Assembly: GCA_945877575.1 (NCBI GenBank)
Contig: CAMDUE010000003.1
Coordinates: forward strand, 24,174 to 88,173
Source: Chitinophaga pinensis
GTDB lineage: Bacteria; Bacteroidota; Bacteroidia; NS11-12g; UBA955
Length of the DNA stretch: 64,000 nucleotides
Direction of reading: 5' to 3'
Under the pieces are notes generated by a model. The model was not told where the DNA came from. It saw nothing but the letters and a program-made list of their open reading frames with translations, and did no database searches. How positions within the stretch are numbered: the stretch's first letter is position 1; each line of letters starts with the position of its first letter. Shown in pieces: positions 19,287 to 28,753 of the stretch. A program made the translations under genes and the position numbers.

Positions 19287-19772
19287 TTATTTAAGTCCAA
19301 GTTTAGGTGCGGCCCATGATTCATTCAAAGGAATGTACATAGATTCTCTGGCCTGAATCAACTGAGTAATTAATGGATTTAAAATCAAAGTGTTACTCTT
19401 GAGTCGACCAGATTCAAGAGCCTGTTTGGCAGTATCGATGGTATAAATTTCAGTGGTATTACAGAAGGCTTCCCAGATTAATGTTCTTTGGAAGAAATCA
19501 ACACCGGTTTGACTTTGAAAATCTTTGAGTAATTGAAAAACCTTATCTATGCTGCAACCCGTTGGTGGTGCAACTGACTCATCTACACCAACAATGAGAA
19601 TGGCTTCGTGTTGAATGGAATAATCAGCAGAAAGTTGGGCTCCATGAGCCTTCCATGAGGACACAAAAGCTGACATTGCCTGATTTAACACTTCTATTTC
19701 ATGCTCACTTAAAATGCGATGAGCGCCAAAAAACCAAAGTCGAGAATGCGCGGGTAAATTTGCTAATAGCAC
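19287..19772 (-). CDS. Conserved Bacteroidota protein of unknown function
   Basis: A 161-residue soluble protein starting at a GTG (MLLANLPAHSRLWFFGAHR). It has a compact mixed alpha/beta composition with no signal peptide or membrane segment. Similar proteins are common beside Fe-S CCG-domain genes in Bacteroidota and are sometimes labelled ABC transporter ATPase, but no Walker A or signature motif is present, so that label is unsupported. It sits 11 bp after the Fe-S gene and 6 bp before the MFS gene. Confidence 0.7.
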   Translation of the reverse strand: MLLANLPAHSRLWFFGAHRILSEHEIEVLNQAMSAFVSSWKAHGAQLSADYSIQHEAILIVGVDESVAPPTGCSIDKVFQLLKDFQSQTGVDFFQRTLIWEAFCNTTEIYTIDTAKQALESGRLKSNTLILNPLITQLIQARESMYIPLNESWAAPKLGLK

Positions 19773-19783
19773 AGAGCTTTAGA

Positions 19784-20563
19784 TTAATTGAGGTGCTTGT
19801 TAACTAATTCGGCAATATCTAGAACTTCTACTTGATCTTCTTTTTCGAAGTGTTTGGTTCCGTCTTTCATCATGGTCATGCAGAACGGACAATTGACTGC
19901 AATGATTTCAGCTTGGGTATTCAAAGCTTCTTCTGCTCTTTCAATATTGATTTCTTTATCGCCATTTTCAGCTTCCTTAAACATCTGTGCCCCTCCGGCA
20001 CCGCAGCACAAACCATTGGTTCTGCAACGTTTCATTTCGGTCAAATCTGCATCTAAACGCTCAATGACCATTCTTGGAGCTTCATAAATTCCGTTAGACC
20101 TCCCCAAATAGCAACTATCGTGGTACGTGATTTTCTTTCCTTTGTATGGACCACCTTCAATAGATAACTTACCAGACTCCAGCAACTCGTTAATAAGTTG
20201 GGTGTGATGTACTACTTGATAGTTTCCACCTAGCGAAGGATATTCATTTTTTAGGGTATTGAAACAATGCGGGCAAGCAGTAACAATTCGTTGAATTCCA
20301 TATCCATTGAGAACCTCAATGTTTTGCATGGCTTGCATTTGAAAAAGAAACTCATTTCCGGCACGTTTTGCTGGATCACCGGTACAACCTTCCTCAACTC
20401 CCAAAATTGCAAATTTCACATCGGCTTTTTGCAGAATCTCTGAAAATGCACGGCTTACCCTTTGGGCGCGTTCATCAAAGCTTCCGGCACATCCCACCCA
20501 AAAAAGAATTTCAGGGGATTCTCCGGCCGATAAATAATCTTGAACAGTACGAATTGGCTGCAT
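19784..20563 (-). CDS. Fe-S oxidoreductase with two CCG domains (HdrB/GlpC/LutA-like)
   Basis: The 259-residue cytoplasmic protein has two cysteine-rich CCG domains of the heterodisulfide reductase subunit B type. Visible pieces are FWVGCAGSFDERA near the N-terminus, CPHCFNTLKNEYP, then YHDSCYLGR, LCCGAGGAQMFKE and NCPFCMTMMKDG. Such subunits bind a non-cubane or 4Fe-4S centre and pass electrons between a dehydrogenase and a carrier. The partner is not in this window. It is the first gene of a four-gene minus-strand run. Confidence 0.88.
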   Translation of the reverse strand: MQPIRTVQDYLSAGESPEILFWVGCAGSFDERAQRVSRAFSEILQKADVKFAILGVEEGCTGDPAKRAGNEFLFQMQAMQNIEVLNGYGIQRIVTACPHCFNTLKNEYPSLGGNYQVVHHTQLINELLESGKLSIEGGPYKGKKITYHDSCYLGRSNGIYEAPRMVIERLDADLTEMKRCRTNGLCCGAGGAQMFKEAENGDKEINIERAEEALNTQAEIIAVNCPFCMTMMKDGTKHFEKEDQVEVLDIAELVNKHLN

Positions 20564-20610
20564 AACGTTGCAATTTCGCTAACTATCATGAATACTGCAA
20601 CAGTAGAATT

Positions 20611-20634
20611 AAAAAAGGGCCGCTTTTAGCGACC
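20611..20634 (-). terminator. Rho-independent terminator of the UspA-like gene
   Basis: On the minus strand a GC-rich stem (GGGTCGCT / AGCGGCCC with one mismatch, loop AAA) is followed directly by six T. It lies about 55 bp past the stop of the 20689-21450 gene. Confidence 0.75.
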
Positions 20635-20688
20635 CCAAGGTGTTTTTCGACAAAAAAATACTCTTTTTAGATACAGATAGATACAGAT

Positions 20689-21450
20689 TTAGTACCCAAC
20701 GGAACCAGTACCCACTACTTCTTGGTATGGTGAAATCAAAATCGGAACTTTCGCTTGTTCACAGACTGCTTGAAAAGCACTCGTTTTAAAAGCACCATCT
20801 GAGTTACTCACAGCTGCAATCCAACAATTTGGCAAATCATTGGATTTTGCAAGCACCGCCTCAGCAAAGTTTTTATTCTGAACTTCCTCCAATTTAACAT
20901 TGATCTTGCGCTCTTCCATGTAAATCTTCGCTTGAAGAGCATACATGTGCGAATACTTTTGATCTTCTTTGTCTTTTGGATTGGAAACTCCCAAAACAGT
21001 GACTAAACTAAAATAACTCTTCGCCCAATCGGAAGTTGCGAACAACTTTTGTCTGGTTTCCGAATTCCCATCAATGGGCAACAATATGTTGCGCGGCTCT
21101 ACCCAATTTTGATTTTGATTGAGGTAAACAATGCGACATTTGTCAAAACTCTTGACAACTGCCGACATCCCTCCACCCAATAACCCACCTTTCTGATAGG
21201 GAGCAGAAATCAAAACCATTTTTACTCCTTTTTCTTCTGCAACCTTTGCCAATCCTTTCCAAAGCGTTGAAGCTATTCTCAAAACTTCAAACACCCCAGA
21301 TTGTCCTTCAACTGCAAGAGACTCATCGGTTTGAACATAGGTTATCTTTGCGTGAGTTTTTCTTGCTAAGGATTTAACAGCCGTTAGGGCCGGTTCTAGT
21401 TGGTAGTTTTTGTCGATTGTAAATAAAATGCTTGTATTTTTTTCATCCAT
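20689..21450 (-). CDS. Universal stress protein-like (UspA) protein
   Basis: A 253-residue cytoplasmic protein with two tandem Usp-like alpha/beta units. The first starts at ILFTIDKNYQLEPALTAVKSL and the second at NILLPIDGNSETRQKL. The ATP-binding loop G-x2-G-x9-G-S/T is not clearly present in either unit, so it may belong to the non-ATP-binding class. Role is unknown beyond general stress association of the family. It is monocistronic, with a hairpin terminator downstream, and diverges from the 21500 gene across 49 bp. Confidence 0.7.
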   Translation of the reverse strand: MDEKNTSILFTIDKNYQLEPALTAVKSLARKTHAKITYVQTDESLAVEGQSGVFEVLRIASTLWKGLAKVAEEKGVKMVLISAPYQKGGLLGGGMSAVVKSFDKCRIVYLNQNQNWVEPRNILLPIDGNSETRQKLFATSDWAKSYFSLVTVLGVSNPKDKEDQKYSHMYALQAKIYMEERKINVKLEEVQNKNFAEAVLAKSNDLPNCWIAAVSNSDGAFKTSAFQAVCEQAKVPILISPYQEVVGTGSVGY

Positions 21451-21499
21451 AGGCAGATATGATTTGTAACAAAATAACTAAATTCCGTGCAACTTCACA

Positions 21500-22681
21500 A
21501 TGAATATTTACAATATTTTCAAAAACTTAACATACAGCCAATCATCACGTATTCAATTAGTTTGCAGAAATAAGTGTTTTATTGACACCCATCTGAAATT
21601 GAGCGCAATTCTATTTGCAATTTTCATTTCAAATTTCAATTTTTTAGAAGCACAATCCTATCGCGGACTGCACGTATTATCTGATTCTGTTGTTTGGGTT
21701 TCTGGTTCTAAAGGACAGATATTTCGTTTGGGAAATTCCATGCAATGGCTGAATTCCTCTCCCCTTGGTTTTGAAAGAAAAGATTTTCGAGACATACATG
21801 CATGGAGCCATTCAGAAGCCCTCGCAATGAGCGCTGGCGATTCAGGTGTACTATTAAGAACCACGAATGGTGGCAAAACCTGGACCGAAGTTTTCAAAGA
21901 TTATCGACGAAATGTATTCTTTGATGCTATTGATTTTGAAGGTTCTTGTGGCGTCTTGTTTGGTGATCCAATTGATTCAACCCATCTGTATACTTACCTT
22001 ACCCAAGATAATGGTAAGACATGGTTTAAAATCCCCGATGGGAAATGGAACTCCATCTCTGCCAAATTAAGCTCAATGTACGCTGCGAGTGGGAGCTCAG
22101 TAAATATTGAATTTTGGACCAACCATAATAAAAATATTGACTTAGGCTTGGTAATTGGTGGCGGAGGTGAAAAAGGTGCCTCAATAAGAAGAGCATCACT
22201 AAAATTAGCCATTGATGATACAAAAACGGAACTCGTTTTACTCGAAGAGAATTTTACAGACATTTCCATTCCGCTTCCCGAAGGAGCCGGCTGGGGAATA
22301 TATGCCATGTCTGAAATACCTTCTGCAAATCTTGTGACTCCTCGCCAAGAAAAGTTTGCCAATATCAAACATTTTAAAGAATATTTCTTGGGCGGTGGAC
22401 ATTGGCAATATCCATTTGCTGATACACAAACTGTTTGGAAGTTAACCCATGACAACAAATTAATTCCCATGAATTACAAAGGTTACGTTAGCGGCATTTT
22501 ATCAACCGGCAATGAGAGTTTTGCTGCTGTTGGAACCAATAAAATTCAGTCAGGGCTGCCTTCAGATATGCCTGTTAGCAATTCCATTCAAAAATCTAAA
22601 AATTATTTGTGGGTTGTCGGAAAACAAAAACTGTTTTATCCAATCAAGCGAAAAGATTATATTTTAGAATACAATAAATAG
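21500..22681 (+). CDS. Secreted BNR/Ycf48-like beta-propeller protein
   Basis: A 393-residue exported protein. Repeats of the type [19 protein letters not shown] and [16 protein letters not shown] are the Asp-box/BNR blades of sialidase- or Ycf48-like propellers. The hydrophobic signal sequence ([19 protein letters not shown]) begins only about 34 residues after the ATG, so translation may really begin at a TTG near 21599. No catalytic residues of a sialidase are evident and no function is assigned. The gene overlaps the convergent GT2 gene by 38 bp. Confidence 0.72.
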   Translation: MNIYNIFKNLTYSQSSRIQLVCRNKCFIDTHLKLSAILFAIFISNFNFLEAQSYRGLHVLSDSVVWVSGSKGQIFRLGNSMQWLNSSPLGFERKDFRDIHAWSHSEALAMSAGDSGVLLRTTNGGKTWTEVFKDYRRNVFFDAIDFEGSCGVLFGDPIDSTHLYTYLTQDNGKTWFKIPDGKWNSISAKLSSMYAASGSSVNIEFWTNHNKNIDLGLVIGGGGEKGASIRRASLKLAIDDTKTELVLLEENFTDISIPLPEGAGWGIYAMSEIPSANLVTPRQEKFANIKHFKEYFLGGGHWQYPFADTQTVWKLTHDNKLIPMNYKGYVSGILSTGNESFAAVGTNKIQSGLPSDMPVSNSIQKSKNYLWVVGKQKLFYPIKRKDYILEYNK

Positions 22682-23357
22682 CTCTAAACCCGTCTTTCCA
22701 TCCAATTTTCTTGCCTTCTTCGAACGTTCTTCCGTAGTAAGAAATACCCACTTCGTATATTCTTATTTTGGGAACTCGAGCCATTTTTGCAGTCACTTCA
22801 GGTTCGAATCCAAATCTCTTTTCCTTCAGATTTAGCTGTTGTATTACATCTGTTCTGAACATCTTGTAGCATGTTTCCATATCTGTCAAATTGAGATTGG
22901 TGAACATGTTACTCAAAAAGGTCAAGAATTTATTGCCAATGCTGTGCCAGAAGAATAATATTCTGTGCGGATTTCCACCCATAAATCGAGATCCGTAAAC
23001 CACGTCAGCTACATCCCTAACAATGGGGTCTAACAACAAATTAAATTCATGCGGATCGTATTCTAAATCAGCATCTTGAATCACAGTAACCTCTCCCGTT
23101 GCCTTCTGAATACCTGTATGCAAGGCCGCTCCCTTGCCTTGGTTTGCAGGATGCTGAAAGAGTTGCAAATTTTGCTCGGGATACTGCTTTTGATACTCGT
23201 TTAAAACCTTCCACGTATCGTCTTTCGAAGCATCATCAACAACAATAACCTCTTTTGCCATTCCTCCTAACAACTGCACTTTAGCTACCTTATTTAAAAT
23301 CAAATGAATGGTTGCTGCTTCATTGTAGGCCGGAATTACGATAGATAAGGTTTTCAT
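22644..23357 (-). CDS. GT2 glycosyltransferase (dolichyl/polyprenyl-phosphate mannose synthase-like)
   Basis: A 237-residue inverting GT-A transferase. [13 protein letters not shown] opens the nucleotide-sugar fold, VVDDASKD and QDADLEYDP carry the acidic metal-binding motifs, and [11 protein letters not shown] follows as in DPM1-like enzymes that transfer a hexose to a polyprenyl phosphate carrier. No membrane helices are visible. I chose the ATG at 23357 over an upstream in-frame TTG at 23372 because it begins directly before the first strand. It is last in the LhgO-SprT-GT2 run. Confidence 0.86.
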   Translation of the reverse strand: MKTLSIVIPAYNEAATIHLILNKVAKVQLLGGMAKEVIVVDDASKDDTWKVLNEYQKQYPEQNLQLFQHPANQGKGAALHTGIQKATGEVTVIQDADLEYDPHEFNLLLDPIVRDVADVVYGSRFMGGNPHRILFFWHSIGNKFLTFLSNMFTNLNLTDMETCYKMFRTDVIQQLNLKEKRFGFEPEVTAKMARVPKIRIYEVGISYYGRTFEEGKKIGWKDGFRAIYCILKYNLFA

Positions 23358-23378
23358 AAAGTCAAGAAGCAAAGATAA

Positions 23379-23990
23379 TTAAACCAACTCTACTTCCATT
23401 AAACCCGGAACAAGGTATATTTTGGCTGTTTTCACCTCAATACAGCGATATCTACTTCTCAACTTCTCCACTTTCCTGAAAATACGTCCATCTTTGGTTC
23501 TGAAATTACCCTCCATCGGCACTTCTTCCACCATCAATTTATTGTCTTGCTGAAGATCATACTTCTTTAATGTTCGGAATAATTTAGGGTCTGTACAACT
23601 ACTGGCTTTAGGGTTGCTTAAATATCCATCCAGCGCGTACAACACTGGTTCTGGTAAAAACTCTTTGTTCAAAACTGGAGTGGCAATCTCTCTAAACTCC
23701 AATTTCCACTCCTTCCCATGCGGCTTAATATTGTGTCTTCCCCGCTTTTCAAAGTTCACTAAATGAGCTGCTTCATGTAAAAAAGTCACCAAAAAAGCAT
23801 AAGGATTTAAATTATTATTGACGCTAATTCTGTGTGGTTCGCCGGGCCTGGGATATCTATAATCTCCAAATTTAGTAGTACGAGGCTTCTTGATATGCAG
23901 CTGAATTCCATACTTCCACAGTAAATCATGGGCATAATCTACACTGCCCGTGGGTAAATATTTGCCTAAAACATCTTTTAGATTCCCCAT
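23379..23990 (-). CDS. SprT-like zinc metalloprotein
   Basis: A 203-residue protein with the SprT-family zinc motif H72-E-A-A-H76 in FLVTFLHEAAHLVNFEKRG, a downstream HGKEWKLEF that can supply the third ligand, and a C-terminal beta-rich tail. Family members (SprT, the Spartan protease domain) are putative DNA-repair or stress metalloproteases; the bacterial substrate is unknown. The usual C-terminal zinc ribbon cysteines are absent. It overlaps lhgO by 13 bp. Confidence 0.82.
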   Translation of the reverse strand: MGNLKDVLGKYLPTGSVDYAHDLLWKYGIQLHIKKPRTTKFGDYRYPRPGEPHRISVNNNLNPYAFLVTFLHEAAHLVNFEKRGRHNIKPHGKEWKLEFREIATPVLNKEFLPEPVLYALDGYLSNPKASSCTDPKLFRTLKKYDLQQDNKLMVEEVPMEGNFRTKDGRIFRKVEKLRSRYRCIEVKTAKIYLVPGLMEVELV

Positions 23991-25192
23991 TTTTCTCGGG
24001 CTCTATCAGAAATATGCATTCCAATTGACAACGATGACGTTGCCGCTGGACTAGGAGCATTCAACACATGTATAAACTGCTCAGACTCTTGGATATAGAA
24101 ATCATCAATCAAATTCCCTTGCTTGTCACAAGCTTGAGCTCTAACCCCAGCACCAGCCGGCTCCAAATCGTTCATTGTAACGGCAGGTACCAACTTTTGA
24201 AGAGCCTTTGTGAATGCTCTTTTCGAAAACGACCTGTAGTACTCACCAATACCGGTTTGCCAATATTTGAAGGCCACCTTTTGGAATCCACGCCAAAATA
24301 TACTCTCTAAAAATTCACTCGCACTAAAATCCGTCTTTTTATATCCTTCTCTTTTAAATGCAAAAACAGCATTAGGACCAGCCTCAATTTCGCCTGTAAT
24401 TCGGCGGGTAAAATGCACCCCTAAAAACGGAAAATTCGAATCTGGCACCGGATAAATCAAATTCTTGATAATATGCGCCCTCTCTGGCTTCACCGTAAAA
24501 TATTCACCCCTAAATGGAATGATCTTCACATTCAATTTCTCACCCGAAAGCTCAGCTATTTTATCGCAGTAAAGCCCAGCACAATTGATGGCATAATCAA
24601 CTTGAATATTTTTTCTCCCTTCTGGGGACGTGTAAGCAATATTAACCCTTGAATCGCTGTAACTAATTGCATTCACTTTTGATGATAATAGTATACTAGC
24701 TCTCGAGTTTTGAAGCACCTCTTCTGCTAGTTTCTCTGTCACCAGTTTGTAATCTACAATTCCAGTTTGTGGAACAAAAACCCCTTTTACTCCCGTACAT
24801 TCCGGTTCAATTTCCTTGATTTCTTGGGATGTTAAATACTTCAAGCCTTTTAGCCCATGCTCATTTCCACGATCATACAATTTCTCTAAAGCCGAAATTT
24901 CATGTTTGTTGATGGCAACTATCACTTTACCACAGAGTTCATAATCAATGTTATGCTTTTTGCAAAAATCAATGAGAAAATCATACCCCCTAAGACAATT
25001 CTTGGCTTTTAAGCTGCCCGGTTTATAATAAATACCCGAATGTATCACTCCGCTATTATTGCCTGTTTGATGGGCTGCCACTCTGTTCTCTTTTTCTAAA
25101 AGAATGATCTCACAATCCGAAGTTTCATTCAACAATTGGTACGCTGTTGCAACACCCACAATTCCCCCTCCAATAATGGCGATTTTTTTCAT
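23978..25192 (-). CDS. lhgO: L-2-hydroxyglutarate oxidase LhgO (FAD)
   Basis: A 404-residue FAD-dependent oxidase of the DAO superfamily that converts L-2-hydroxyglutarate to 2-oxoglutarate. The N-terminal dinucleotide fold IAIIGGGIVGVATAYQLL and the segment NNSGVIHSGIYYKPGSLKAKNC are characteristic of LhgO/L2HGDH. FRGEYFTVKPE and PVPDSNFPFLGVHFTRR are also typical. It feeds 2-oxoglutarate to the complex whose E2 subunit is encoded at 27382-28668. The ATG lies 8 nt downstream of a TAAATTTG element. Confidence 0.92.
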   Translation of the reverse strand: MKKIAIIGGGIVGVATAYQLLNETSDCEIILLEKENRVAAHQTGNNSGVIHSGIYYKPGSLKAKNCLRGYDFLIDFCKKHNIDYELCGKVIVAINKHEISALEKLYDRGNEHGLKGLKYLTSQEIKEIEPECTGVKGVFVPQTGIVDYKLVTEKLAEEVLQNSRASILLSSKVNAISYSDSRVNIAYTSPEGRKNIQVDYAINCAGLYCDKIAELSGEKLNVKIIPFRGEYFTVKPERAHIIKNLIYPVPDSNFPFLGVHFTRRITGEIEAGPNAVFAFKREGYKKTDFSASEFLESIFWRGFQKVAFKYWQTGIGEYYRSFSKRAFTKALQKLVPAVTMNDLEPAGAGVRAQACDKQGNLIDDFYIQESEQFIHVLNAPSPAATSSLSIGMHISDRAREKWGI

Positions 25193-25200
25193 GATTTCTA

Positions 25201-25208
25201 CAAATTTA
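25201..25208 (-). promoter_or_regulatory. Putative -7 element (TAAATTTG) for lhgO
   Basis: On the minus strand TAAATTTG ends 8 nt before the lhgO ATG. No -33 TTG is seen at 19-21 bp. If used, the mRNA leader would be only a few bases. Confidence 0.4.
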
Positions 25209-25224
25209 AGTCCAAAATATCAGT

Positions 25225-26481
25225 TTATAAGTTCCATATTGATTTCCCAATTTCACAATTGCTGCATTTTTTTACGCTGCACCAATTCTGCCACATCGAA
25301 ATCTGTGAGAAACTATCAAAAGCATTCAAAGGTGCACCATCAATCTTTCTGTATTTCTTTACAATACCATTAACCTCAGGCTTCCATCCCTTCAATAATT
25401 CCAAAATCTGATTTTCACTCAAGGACTCATCTCTACGTTCTTTATAAATCAAAAACAACGGTAACCAAGCATTTGCCGCCATACGAAAAATCTGATCACC
25501 TGCGAATTTAGAAAACCCAAATTTATAATCTATCACCTTTTGACTTTTATTCAAATTAACCCAAGAACCTTCATTCTCAAGCAATACCGTTAAATCTCCA
25601 TCCCAAGAAGAAACAAACGATAAATACTGAATGAATTTCACCAACGGATAGTTTTGATACCGAACCTTTCCATGGTACCAAGGCAGCTGCTCACACTTTT
25701 CCTTCATTTGCTCCTCCAAATACGAAAGCTTATTTTGAACCAACGGAATTATTTGTCGGAAAATAGGCAAATCAGGAGTTGCTTCAAACAATCCAAACCG
25801 ATACAAAATCTCAACCAACACCTCCTCCCAATTACCTCTTTTCATCTTATTCAATGAAATATTCCTAAAAACCCTTTCAGCCGATAATCTATTCTGCGGA
25901 TCCACGCAATATGAACCCAGCCAAATCCAAGCCGTTTGCTCCCAATCATGTTGGGTAAATTCTAATATTTCTTGAATTTTCGTTTTCTGAATATCCAATT
26001 TCTTAAATACCGCCCTCTTTTTTTGATTATCAATTATTTCACCTATCCCATCTAAATCTCTTCTCTCGCAGATTTTGTTCTCGCACATCAAATCAACAGG
26101 CGTTGCAATTTGTAATTTTTGCAAATCTTTTTTCGTAAAATACCTCGACAGTTCCAAGGTAGGCAGGATTTGTCCCTCTTTGTTGCGTAAAGGCTCCAGT
26201 TTTAAATCATCTTCCCATACCACATGCAAAACCACATTATCATACTTAGAATCAGACGAATGTTGGTGTTTCAGCCAGTCGCTTGACAACCAATGCATCT
26301 CCATGAAACCGGCTAAAAGCTGCCCATCTATTCTCGCACTAAACCCATGAATATCAGGCCCTTGAAGTAGATTAACTTCGCCAAAACTTTGAATCTCTAA
26401 AACTTGATTGTTGACTAATTTAAAAACATTTTGCCCCAAATGCTTTGGGTGCCAAAATTGGTGCAATACTTCTTCTTTCAT
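25225..26481 (-). CDS. DUF2851 family protein
   Basis: A 418-residue soluble protein of the Bacteroidota-enriched DUF2851 family, recognised by EEVLHQFWHPKHLG, VNLLQGPDIHGFSARIDG and GFMEMHWLSSDWLKHQH near the N-terminus and by C-terminal cysteines (CSVKKCSNCEIG). The function of the family is unknown. A GTG precedes the ATG by one codon; I use the ATG. It lies 33 bp upstream of lhgO and 41 bp downstream of the CDF stop. Confidence 0.85.
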   Translation of the reverse strand: MKEEVLHQFWHPKHLGQNVFKLVNNQVLEIQSFGEVNLLQGPDIHGFSARIDGQLLAGFMEMHWLSSDWLKHQHSSDSKYDNVVLHVVWEDDLKLEPLRNKEGQILPTLELSRYFTKKDLQKLQIATPVDLMCENKICERRDLDGIGEIIDNQKKRAVFKKLDIQKTKIQEILEFTQHDWEQTAWIWLGSYCVDPQNRLSAERVFRNISLNKMKRGNWEEVLVEILYRFGLFEATPDLPIFRQIIPLVQNKLSYLEEQMKEKCEQLPWYHGKVRYQNYPLVKFIQYLSFVSSWDGDLTVLLENEGSWVNLNKSQKVIDYKFGFSKFAGDQIFRMAANAWLPLFLIYKERRDESLSENQILELLKGWKPEVNGIVKKYRKIDGAPLNAFDSFSQISMWQNWCSVKKCSNCEIGKSIWNL

Positions 26482-26521
26482 CACTTATCTTTTTCACGAA
26501 AGAGAAGTTAATGAAATTCCT

Positions 26522-27382
26522 TTATACCAACAATGTCTCTAAAGTAGTATGTTGAATCCTGTGTCTTTTCAAAATTTCTCGAACCTGACCTTTGATACTT
26601 TCAATCTCTTGAGATTTAACAAGGTCTATTTCCAAAGTAGCTGTAAAAGCACTTCGTGTGGTACTAATGGCCCAAATGTGCATATTTTCAATTCTCCGCA
26701 GTCCTGGAATAGCTAAAAGTTCGTCTGAAACCGTTTTAATATCCAGTCCTTCTGGTACCCCATCCAAACTCAGTCTCAAACTACTGCTAAACAATTTCAA
26801 GGTTCCCCATAGAATCACCAAACAAATGACTAAACCGAGTGCTGGATCAATCCATTCCGGTGCGCCCAATGACATGAACCAACCACCTAGCACCACCGCT
26901 ACCGATACCAGAGCGTCAGCTGCCATATGCAAAAATGCCGCCCTATTGTTCAATTCATTGCTGCTCATAAATAGCAAAGCGGTAACCGTATTGACAACAA
27001 CACCCATTCCAGCCACCCACATAATGGTGCTTGTTTCAACTGAATGAGGATTACCAAACCGGTGAATAGCCTCAGCACCCATCACATAAACTGCAATAAA
27101 TAACAACACGCAATTGGCCAACGATGCCAAAATTGTTCCTTTCGAATAACCGTAGGTATAATTTTCTGTTGGTTTCTTGGTGGCCATTCTGAATGCCACC
27201 CAACTAATGATGAGGCCAGCCACATCTGACAAGTTATGCCAAGCATCAGCAAAAAGTGAAATAGATTGAACTTTCCATCCATAGAAAAACTCAACCAAAA
27301 CAAAAGAAAAATTCAGCACGACACCAATAAGAAACTTCCTACCCATCTCAAGATGATGGTCGTGGTGATCGTGATTATGCAT
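26522..27382 (-). CDS. Zinc/cation diffusion facilitator (CzcD-like)
   Basis: The 286-residue inner-membrane metal:H+ antiporter has a His/Asp-rich N-terminal metal-collecting tail ([10 protein letters not shown]) and six membrane segments. The transport-site residues are visible in FADAWHNLSD (D46, H49, D53) and HMAADALVSV, giving the HD-HD site typical of Zn2+ exporters. The C-terminal cytoplasmic ferredoxin-like domain is present (IENMHIWAISTTRSAFTATLEI). The start codon overlaps the odhB stop by one base, so the two are translationally coupled. Confidence 0.93.
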   Translation of the reverse strand: MHNHDHHDHHLEMGRKFLIGVVLNFSFVLVEFFYGWKVQSISLFADAWHNLSDVAGLIISWVAFRMATKKPTENYTYGYSKGTILASLANCVLLFIAVYVMGAEAIHRFGNPHSVETSTIMWVAGMGVVVNTVTALLFMSSNELNNRAAFLHMAADALVSVAVVLGGWFMSLGAPEWIDPALGLVICLVILWGTLKLFSSSLRLSLDGVPEGLDIKTVSDELLAIPGLRRIENMHIWAISTTRSAFTATLEIDLVKSQEIESIKGQVREILKRHRIQHTTLETLLV

Positions 27383-28668
27383 TACAATCCCAATACGCGT
27401 TCTTCGGGGCGTTTACCGTCGAAGAGCATCTCAGGGTTCTCAAGAAGGTTCTTAACCCTCACAAGGAAACTTACGCTTTCACGTCCATCAATGATTCTGT
27501 GATCGTAACTCAAAGCAAGATACATGATTGGTCTAATCACAATTTGTCCGTTTTCAACCACGGGTCTTTCAACGATATTGTGCATGCCCAAAATACCACT
27601 TTGAGGAGAATTGATGATTGGAGTACTCATCATGGAACCAAAAACACCTCCGTTGGTGATGGTAAAGGTACCTCCTGACATTTCATCGATCGTCAATTTA
27701 TTATCACGAGCTTTAGTTGCCAATCGCTTCACTTCTTTTTCAATGCCTTCAAGGCTCAAAGTTTCAGCACTTCTAATAACCGGCACCACCAAACCCTTAG
27801 GAGCACTCACCGCAATTGAGATATCGCAATAGTCATGGTATACTATTTCTTCGCCTTCAATACTTGCATTTACTGCAGGCCAATCTTTCAAAGCAATACA
27901 AACCGCTCTTGTAAAGAAACTCATGAAACCCAAGTTCACACCAAACTCATCTTTGAATTTGTCTTTATACTGAGCTCTCAAGTCCATCACTGGCTTCATA
28001 TTAACCTCATTGAACGTGGTCAACATAGCAGTTTCATTCTTAGCTGCCACCAATCTTCTGGCCACCGTTTTACGTAAATTCGACATTTTTTCGCGTCGAG
28101 GTTCGCGATTGGTTTGCGAGTAATTATTGGTATCCGCCTTTTTGCTGCCACCCAATTTCACGATGGCTTCAAGGGCATCAATTTTAGTGATTTTCCCATT
28201 TGACCCTGTTCCTTGGACCTGACTTGCGTTGATACCATATTCATTCAGCAACTGCAACGCTATAGGCGATGCATTTACATCAGAGCTGTTTTCGGGGGAC
28301 GTTTTAACCGCCGAAGAAGATTCAGATTTCGCGCTTTCAACTTTAGCACTTGGCGTTGGAGCTGCAACAGGGGCTGCATCCGACTTCGAAGCTACAGGAG
28401 CCGCAGGCGTTGCATTTTCTGGTCTTGCAGCTTCTGTATTGATCAAAGCAATAACCGTATTTACATTGATTGTATCACCAACATTGCCAATCAGCTTTTC
28501 CACTACACCGGCTTTTTCTGCATTTACCTCAAAGGTTGCTTTGTCACTTTCAAATTCTGCGAGTGGCGCGTCCATTTCAACCCAATCGCCTTCTTTTACT
28601 AACCAATTGGCGATGGTAACTTCACTAACAGATTCTCCGGGAGCTGGAACAATGATTTCTATGGCCAT
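27382..28668 (-). CDS. sucB: 2-oxoglutarate dehydrogenase E2, dihydrolipoyl succinyltransferase
   Basis: E2 core of the 2-oxoglutarate dehydrogenase complex (TCA cycle), passing succinyl groups from E1 to CoA. One lipoyl domain with the modified lysine K43 in ESDKATFEV is followed by an Ala/Pro/Ser linker (about 85-130), a peripheral-subunit-binding domain ([19 protein letters not shown]) and the catalytic domain ending in SYDHRIIDG with H390 and D394. The 428-residue length is normal. E1 (sucA) is not adjacent; upstream lie a terminator and the motor operon. LipA at the left edge would supply its lipoyl group. Confidence 0.95.
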   Translation of the reverse strand: MAIEIIVPAPGESVSEVTIANWLVKEGDWVEMDAPLAEFESDKATFEVNAEKAGVVEKLIGNVGDTINVNTVIALINTEAARPENATPAAPVASKSDAAPVAAPTPSAKVESAKSESSSAVKTSPENSSDVNASPIALQLLNEYGINASQVQGTGSNGKITKIDALEAIVKLGGSKKADTNNYSQTNREPRREKMSNLRKTVARRLVAAKNETAMLTTFNEVNMKPVMDLRAQYKDKFKDEFGVNLGFMSFFTRAVCIALKDWPAVNASIEGEEIVYHDYCDISIAVSAPKGLVVPVIRSAETLSLEGIEKEVKRLATKARDNKLTIDEMSGGTFTITNGGVFGSMMSTPIINSPQSGILGMHNIVERPVVENGQIVIRPIMYLALSYDHRIIDGRESVSFLVRVKNLLENPEMLFDGKRPEERVLGL

Positions 28669-28689
28669 GATATTGCACTAAAATTTCAG

Positions 28690-28722
28690 CAAATTTAGGG
28701 GATTTATTGGTGATTTCATCAA
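28690..28722 (-). promoter_or_regulatory. Promoter of sucB-CDF
   Basis: On the minus strand TTG (28722-28720), a 22-bp spacer and TAAATTTG (28697-28690) lie ahead of sucB, with a leader of about 16 nt. The spacer is slightly long for the 19-21 bp consensus. The -33 element touches the upstream terminator hairpin. Confidence 0.55.
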
Positions 28723-28723
28723 T

Positions 28724-28749
28724 AAAAAAGGCTCCCTTGGGAGCCTTTT
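28724..28749 (-). terminator. Terminator of the GldLM-like operon
   Basis: A perfect 7-bp stem GGCTCCC (28730-28736) / GGGAGCC (28739-28745) with a 2-base loop is followed on the minus strand by six T. It lies immediately after the stop at 28754 and closes the five-gene operon. Confidence 0.85.
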
Positions 28750-28753
28750 CATA

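Noticed and set aside
28213..28681. Plus-strand open frames over the E2 gene (Arg/Cys-rich and Ala/Ser-rich)
   Set aside because: Antisense shadows of the lipoyl and Ala/Pro-rich linker coding region of sucB.
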